From Erythrobacter sp. (GTDB lineage Bacteria; Pseudomonadota; Alphaproteobacteria; Sphingomonadales; Sphingomonadaceae), in assembly GCA_003483125.1 (NCBI GenBank), contig DMWU01000212.1, positions 1 to 9,294 of the forward strand: DNA of 9,294 bases, written 5' to 3'. The notes under the pieces were generated by a model that saw only the letters and a program-made list of their open reading frames with translations, was not told the DNA's origin and ran no database searches. The position numbers were made by a program, and so were the translations under genes. This document shows positions 5,901 to 9,294 of this stretch, piece after piece; positions within the stretch are counted from its first letter, which is position 1, and every line of letters begins with the position of its first letter.

Positions 5901-6398
5901 ATGACCAATTTTCTGCTCTTTGTCGGTACCATCGCAGCGATGGAAATCTTTGCCTACGCCATGCATCGTTGGGTGATGCATGGAATCGGCTGGTTCCTGC
6001 ATGCAAGCCACCACCGCCCGCGCACAGGGATATTCGAATGGAATGACCTGTACGCAGTGGTATTTGCCATCCCGTCAATCACCCTGATCTATGGAGGCGT
6101 GCAGGCTGGCTGGGGCGATGGGGCCACAGCGGTGGGTGCCGGAATCGCGGGCTATGGCCTGATATATTTCGGCTTTCACGATTTCATCGTGCATCAACGC
6201 CTGCCGCACCGCATCGTGCCGCGATCAGCCTATTTCAAGCGGATCGTGCAGGCCCACCGCCTGCATCACGCAGTTGAGAGCCGCAAGGGGGCTGTCAGCT
6301 TTGGCTTTTTATACGCGCCGCCGATCGACAGGTTGAAGGCGCAATTACAGGAGATGGGAACCGCTCAGCTACGCAACCCTTCAGCTGGAGGCGATTGA
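5901..6398 (+). CDS. crtZ: Beta-carotene 3-hydroxylase (CrtZ)
   Basis: CrtZ is a di-iron membrane hydroxylase that adds the 3 and 3' hydroxyls to beta-carotene, giving zeaxanthin through cryptoxanthin. The 165-residue product carries all the family histidine motifs: HRWVMH (His22, His27), HASHH (His34, His37, His38), HDFIVH (His93, His98) and HRLHH (His119, His122, His123). Hydrophobic segments lie at about 3-20, 51-68 and 75-92, so the iron site faces the cytoplasm. The C-terminal block GAVSFGFLYAPP (130-141) is typical. The ATG at 5901 has a poor ribosome binding site and lies 50 bases after crtI, consistent with read-through transcription. The last 34 bases overlap the end of crtB on the other strand. 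Both overlapping tails lie beyond the conserved parts of the two proteins. Confidence 0.95.
   Translation: MTNFLLFVGTIAAMEIFAYAMHRWVMHGIGWFLHASHHRPRTGIFEWNDLYAVVFAIPSITLIYGGVQAGWGDGATAVGAGIAGYGLIYFGFHDFIVHQRLPHRIVPRSAYFKRIVQAHRLHHAVESRKGAVSFGFLYAPPIDRLKAQLQEMGTAQLRNPSAGGD
6365..6398. other. Convergent 34-base coding overlap of crtZ and crtB
   Basis: The crtZ stop (TGA, 6396-6398) lies inside crtB and the crtB stop (complement of TCA, 6365-6367) lies inside crtZ. The last 11 codons of each gene are encoded on opposite strands of the same DNA, leaving no space for a terminator between the two operons. Transcripts from crtI-crtZ and crtY-crtB must therefore overlap. Confidence 0.9.
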
Positions 6399-7333
6399 CG
6401 CGGTCGGGTCCACAACCCGTCGCGCGAAACGACCTTTGTATTTGCGGCAAGCGTTTTGCCAACTGCTAGCGCAAATAGTGCCAGCTTCTTTGCTCGTCCG
6501 ATCCGTACGCGCTCATCCCATGCACGCCGGCCGCGCCGTGCCACCTCCTCGCCAATAGCCCCGTAAATTGCATCTGCGCCAAGAACTGCCAATCGCGAGC
6601 GTAGCGGCAGACGGGCTGCGCCAACGCGCGCAGAGGCGCGATAATGGGCGGCCATGTTCACCAGTCTCTGCGCCAGCTCTGCAAGCAGGTGACGATTAGC
6701 TGGCTCTTTGATATCTGCCTCTGTCAAATTGTACTCGCGCAGCCAGTTGGATGGCAGATAACATCGCCCAACAATCGCATCAGGCACAATATCGCGGGCG
6801 ATATTGGCCAATTGGAAGGCCAACCCTAGGTCGCTTGCACGGTCCAGAGTGTCGTCGTCCTTCGGGTCTACGCCCATAATCACAGCCATCATGCAACCGA
6901 CGGCTCCGGCAACGTGGTAACAATATCGTAGCAGGTCATCGGTGTCTTTCGGCCGCCAATCTTCAGCATCGAGCGCAAATCCATCGACATGATCGTGCAC
7001 AAACTCATGCGGGATATGCACTTCGGTGACGACTTGCTGCAACGCCGCGTATGCGGGTGCTTGCGGCGCTTCGCCATTCAACGCAGCGTCGGTTCGAGTC
7101 TCCAGTGCGGCCTGCGCGCCTGAGGCATCGTGACCTGGCTTTGCCCCGTGGCCCAGCACCTGTCCGTCGGTCATGTCGTCAGCCATGCGACACCATGAAT
7201 AGATTAACCATGTGCGTTCGCGCGTAGTGGGTGCAAACAGTCGGCTGGCGGTCGCGAAACTTTGCGAACCCTGCGCTATGACATCGCGCGCCCAATTCAC
7301 CAGAGCCATGCGCCCAGCCGGAACCGCATCCAT
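6365..7333 (-). CDS. crtB: Phytoene synthase (CrtB)
   Basis: CrtB condenses two GGPP head to head into phytoene, the first committed carotenoid step. The product is about 322 residues, near the usual length. Both Asp-rich metal-binding motifs are present: ADDMTDG near residues 51-57 and NIARDIVPDAIVGRCYLP near 177-194 (Asn, Arg-Asp and the final Asp all in place). The N-terminal GSQSFATASRLFAPTTRE corresponds to the family's GSKSF block, and YSWCR precedes the first Asp motif. The stop of crtY and the start of crtB touch: the ATG at 7333 shares one base with the crtY TGA, and a GTG at 7336 would share four. Either start is possible, and both imply translational coupling in a crtY-crtB operon. 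The C-terminal codons overlap crtZ on the opposite strand by 34 bases. Confidence 0.94.
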   Translation of the reverse strand: MDAVPAGRMALVNWARDVIAQGSQSFATASRLFAPTTRERTWLIYSWCRMADDMTDGQVLGHGAKPGHDASGAQAALETRTDAALNGEAPQAPAYAALQQVVTEVHIPHEFVHDHVDGFALDAEDWRPKDTDDLLRYCYHVAGAVGCMMAVIMGVDPKDDDTLDRASDLGLAFQLANIARDIVPDAIVGRCYLPSNWLREYNLTEADIKEPANRHLLAELAQRLVNMAAHYRASARVGAARLPLRSRLAVLGADAIYGAIGEEVARRGRRAWDERVRIGRAKKLALFALAVGKTLAANTKVVSRDGLWTRPRQSPPAEGLRS

Positions 7334-8499
7334 CACGTGCTTGCCCCGTCACTATATCCGGCGATCGCGGCCAGAGCTCGTCCCACCGGGACCGGCGGCT
7401 TGCCCGATAGTATCCTAAACTTATCCTGCCAGGTGAGCGACCCAGCATAGAATCGCGCCACCAGTTCGGGCTCGAGACGATAGAAATGTTCGAAAACCCG
7501 GTATCGCTGATCCGGCTTTGCGGCATGGAACAGCATCTTATTAAGTAGCCGGTGATATCTGCTGCTGTTCCAATGCTCGATGAAACGCGCACGGGTCCAT
7601 TCCGCCAAAAATGCCCCGTCAAGATCGCCTTCCGCGCTCGACAAGTCATCGGCTATGCCAATCGCCATGCCAAACGAATATCCGGTGGTCTGATGAAAGA
7701 AACCTCCCTTCAACCCAAGCCGGGCTATGCGATCTTCGTTGGGCCAAAAGCGGTCTGTATCACCCCCTATCACGATGGGAAGAACGCCTTCCTCGTGCCG
7801 AATTTCTTCCCCTTCCAGTCCCAGCGCTCTGGCAAGCGCCCTCACACGTGAGCCGACTTCCGCCAAGTCGAGTTTTGGTGAACGGCTGTAATAAGTGTCT
7901 TCGACCAACACACGGTCAACCGCGAAGGGAAGCACGTATAGGAAGCGATAACCATCGAGCTGAGACAAAGTCGCATCCATGATCGTCGCACAATCGGGCT
8001 GGTCACAGCTTGCTGCAAATTCGATGCCGACGAACTTCTGCCAGCCCAGTTCGATCCCTGTTGTGTCGTTTCCTGGCCCGCGCGCGTCGATAACCGCGCG
8101 CGCTGCGATCCGTTCGCCCGACTGAAGAACCACACCATCTTCTTCGACAAGTCGCACTTCCGCGCCAAGCATGATGGATTCTGGACCCAGCCGCCGGCGC
8201 ACAAGCGAATCCAGCGCCGGCGACGCGACTGAATTATATCCGAAAGGCAGTTCCCGCTCATAAGCCGGGAAACGGACGCGGTGTCGCGGCCAGCGCGTAG
8301 GTTTTAACGCGGCAACCAGCCCTGCTGCATCCGTCGGTATGTCGTCATCGAAGAATGACCAGGTGTGATTGCCACCAAAACGCTCATCCGCCTCTATCAG
8401 CAAGATGGGCAGTTCGGGTCTCTTTTCCCGCAACGAAACGGCGGTGAGAGAGCCGGCCAGGCCCCCGCCGACGATGACGATTGGCGCTTGCGATCTCAT
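7333..8499 (-). CDS. crtY: Lycopene beta-cyclase (CrtY)
   Basis: CrtY closes both ends of lycopene to give beta-carotene, a non-redox reaction that uses reduced FAD. From the ATG at 8499 the product is 388 residues, the normal size for the proteobacterial CrtY type. It opens with the dinucleotide-binding motif PIVIVGGGLAGSLTAVSLRE (residues 7-26) and the acidic end LLIEADERFGGNHTWSFFDD (34-53), whose GGNHTWSF block is characteristic of this family. The middle has a further conserved piece around LPFAVDRVLVEDTYYS, and GGFFHQTTGYSFGMA lies in the C-terminal third, where CrtY proteins have their conserved TGYS block. A longer frame starts at a GTG at 8517, but AAGG (8512-8509, minus strand) nine bases before the ATG at 8499 supports the shorter start. 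It leads the crtY-crtB operon and is divergent from the hydroxylase-family gene by 41 bases. Confidence 0.93.
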   Translation of the reverse strand: MRSQAPIVIVGGGLAGSLTAVSLREKRPELPILLIEADERFGGNHTWSFFDDDIPTDAAGLVAALKPTRWPRHRVRFPAYERELPFGYNSVASPALDSLVRRRLGPESIMLGAEVRLVEEDGVVLQSGERIAARAVIDARGPGNDTTGIELGWQKFVGIEFAASCDQPDCATIMDATLSQLDGYRFLYVLPFAVDRVLVEDTYYSRSPKLDLAEVGSRVRALARALGLEGEEIRHEEGVLPIVIGGDTDRFWPNEDRIARLGLKGGFFHQTTGYSFGMAIGIADDLSSAEGDLDGAFLAEWTRARFIEHWNSSRYHRLLNKMLFHAAKPDQRYRVFEHFYRLEPELVARFYAGSLTWQDKFRILSGKPPVPVGRALAAIAGYSDGAST

Positions 8500-8508
8500 C
8501 CCCGCTCG

Positions 8509-8512
8509 CCTT
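8509..8512 (-). promoter_or_regulatory. Ribosome binding site deciding the crtY start
   Basis: AAGG on the minus strand lies nine bases before the ATG at 8499. No comparable site precedes the upstream GTG at 8517, and the ATG start places the FAD-binding strand at the usual distance from the N-terminus. Confidence 0.5.
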
Positions 8513-8540
8513 AGCACCAGGTAGATGATAGACCAAGATC

Positions 8541-9290
8541 ATGTTTCGCCCAGATGTCATTGCCGCTGCACTTGTGACTTTAGCGCTGATCGCGATCGTC
8601 GCGGTTCGCTATATTGTCACTAGTGGTTTTTTCGCATGGCTGGGCGAAAGGTCACGGCCCGGCCTGCATCGCGGGCTCAAGCCACAGATAGGTCGAGAGA
8701 TCGGATGGTCGCTATTGAGCGCAATTGTCTATGGTGCGCCCGCGGGCATCGTTGTGTGGGGTTGGCAAGAACTGCGATGGACACAAATTTACGTCGATGT
8801 TTCTGCCTACCCGATATGGTGGATGCCCGTTTCCTTTCTATTGTGCCTGCTATTCCATGATGCTTGGTTCTATTGGACGCACCGGGCAATGCACCACCCA
8901 TGGCTGTTTGCAAGAATCCACGCCGTACACCATGCCAGCCGCCCGCCCACTGCTTGGGCGGCGATGAGCTTCCATCCATGGGAGGCGGTGACCGGAGCAC
9001 TTGTAGTACCGCTGCTAGTCTTTGCCATGCCGCTTCACTACGGAGTGGTATTGGCGGTCTTGCTGGTCATGACTATGATGGGCGTAACCAACCATATGGG
9101 TTGGGAACTCTTCCCGTCACGACTGGTTCATGGCAGGATTGGCAAATGGGTGATAACCGCCTCGCACCATCAAAAACATCACGACAGGTATAATTGCAAT
9201 TATGGGCTATATTTCCGCTTCTGGGATCGCATTTGCAGCACTGATGATGGCCTTGGCTCCTTCAGCCGCCCCGCTGCCGGCAGGACCTGA
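8541..9290 (+). CDS. Sterol desaturase / fatty acid hydroxylase family protein, candidate carotenoid 2,2'-hydroxylase (CrtG-like)
   Basis: The 249-residue membrane protein has the full histidine pattern of the di-iron fatty-acid-hydroxylase superfamily: HDAWFYWTHRAMH (His106, His114, His118), HAVHH (His127, His130, His131), NH at 184-185 and HHQKHHDRYNCNYG (His209, His210, His213, His214). Hydrophobic segments lie at about 6-26, 56-75, 92-106 and 150-182. The family is certain and the substrate is not. It starts 41 bases from crtY on the other strand, and zeaxanthin is the probable product of the other genes. My best guess is the beta-ionone ring 2-hydroxylase CrtG, known from Brevundimonas, giving caloxanthin and nostoxanthin, pigments reported in sphingomonads and Erythrobacter. 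It could instead act on hopanoids, sterols or lipids. It is not related to CrtW ketolases, and it differs from CrtZ in length and motif spacing. The stop lies four bases from the window edge. Confidence 0.85.
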   Translation: MFRPDVIAAALVTLALIAIVAVRYIVTSGFFAWLGERSRPGLHRGLKPQIGREIGWSLLSAIVYGAPAGIVVWGWQELRWTQIYVDVSAYPIWWMPVSFLLCLLFHDAWFYWTHRAMHHPWLFARIHAVHHASRPPTAWAAMSFHPWEAVTGALVVPLLVFAMPLHYGVVLAVLLVMTMMGVTNHMGWELFPSRLVHGRIGKWVITASHHQKHHDRYNCNYGLYFRFWDRICSTDDGLGSFSRPAAGRT

Positions 9291-9294
9291 AACT

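Noticed and set aside
7179..7649. 156-residue open frame on the minus strand bridging crtY and crtB
   Set aside because: It is out of frame with both genes, and the two overlapping genes fully account for the DNA.
1..9294. CRISPR array, tRNA or rRNA gene, insertion sequence, phage or toxin-antitoxin genes
   Set aside because: I saw no repeat-spacer pattern, no tRNA-like cloverleaf, no transposase frame and no terminal inverted repeats. Nearly all the DNA is accounted for by biosynthetic genes.

Overview
The window is a carotenoid biosynthesis locus from an alphaproteobacterium. The gene content and the style of the proteins (compact crt genes, a bacterial-type CrtY, a nu-class glutathione transferase of the YfcG type, a PQQ-type sugar dehydrogenase lipoprotein) fit Sphingomonadales, most likely the Erythrobacter/Porphyrobacter group. 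This assignment is inferred from protein style and not from any database search. No photosynthesis genes (puf, bch) and no plasmid, phage or transposon genes are visible.

Layout. Positions 1-263 (minus) hold the N-terminal piece of a secreted PQQ-dependent sugar dehydrogenase lipoprotein that runs off the left edge. A small four-helix membrane protein of unknown function follows at 391-837 (plus). Positions 1023-2328 (plus) hold two overlapping genes for glutathione-linked thioredoxin-fold enzymes, a YfcG-like disulfide-bond oxidoreductase and a DsbA-like (kappa-GST/HCCA isomerase) protein. The carotenoid genes run from 2378 to 9290.

The carotenoid block is built from alternating strands. 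ispH-crtE (minus, 4252-2378) is divergent from crtI-crtZ (plus, 4375-6398). crtY-crtB (minus, 8499-6365) converges on crtZ with a 34-bp tail-to-tail overlap. crtY is in turn divergent from a sterol-desaturase/fatty-acid-hydroxylase family gene (plus, 8541-9290), a good candidate for a carotenoid ring hydroxylase such as CrtG.

The standout feature is the 624-residue protein at 2378-4252. It is one uninterrupted reading frame that fuses a complete IspH (HMBPP reductase, last step of the MEP pathway, makes IPP and DMAPP) to a complete short-chain trans-prenyl diphosphate synthase of the CrtE type, which condenses IPP and DMAPP into GGPP. All recognisable catalytic residues of both halves are present. 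The enzyme that produces the C5 units and the enzyme that consumes them are therefore covalently joined inside the pigment cluster.

Predicted pathway: HMBPP -> IPP/DMAPP -> GGPP (IspH-CrtE), GGPP -> phytoene (CrtB), phytoene -> lycopene (CrtI), lycopene -> beta-carotene (CrtY), beta-carotene -> zeaxanthin (CrtZ), then possibly 2-hydroxylation to caloxanthin/nostoxanthin by the last gene. No ketolase (crtW) is seen in the window.
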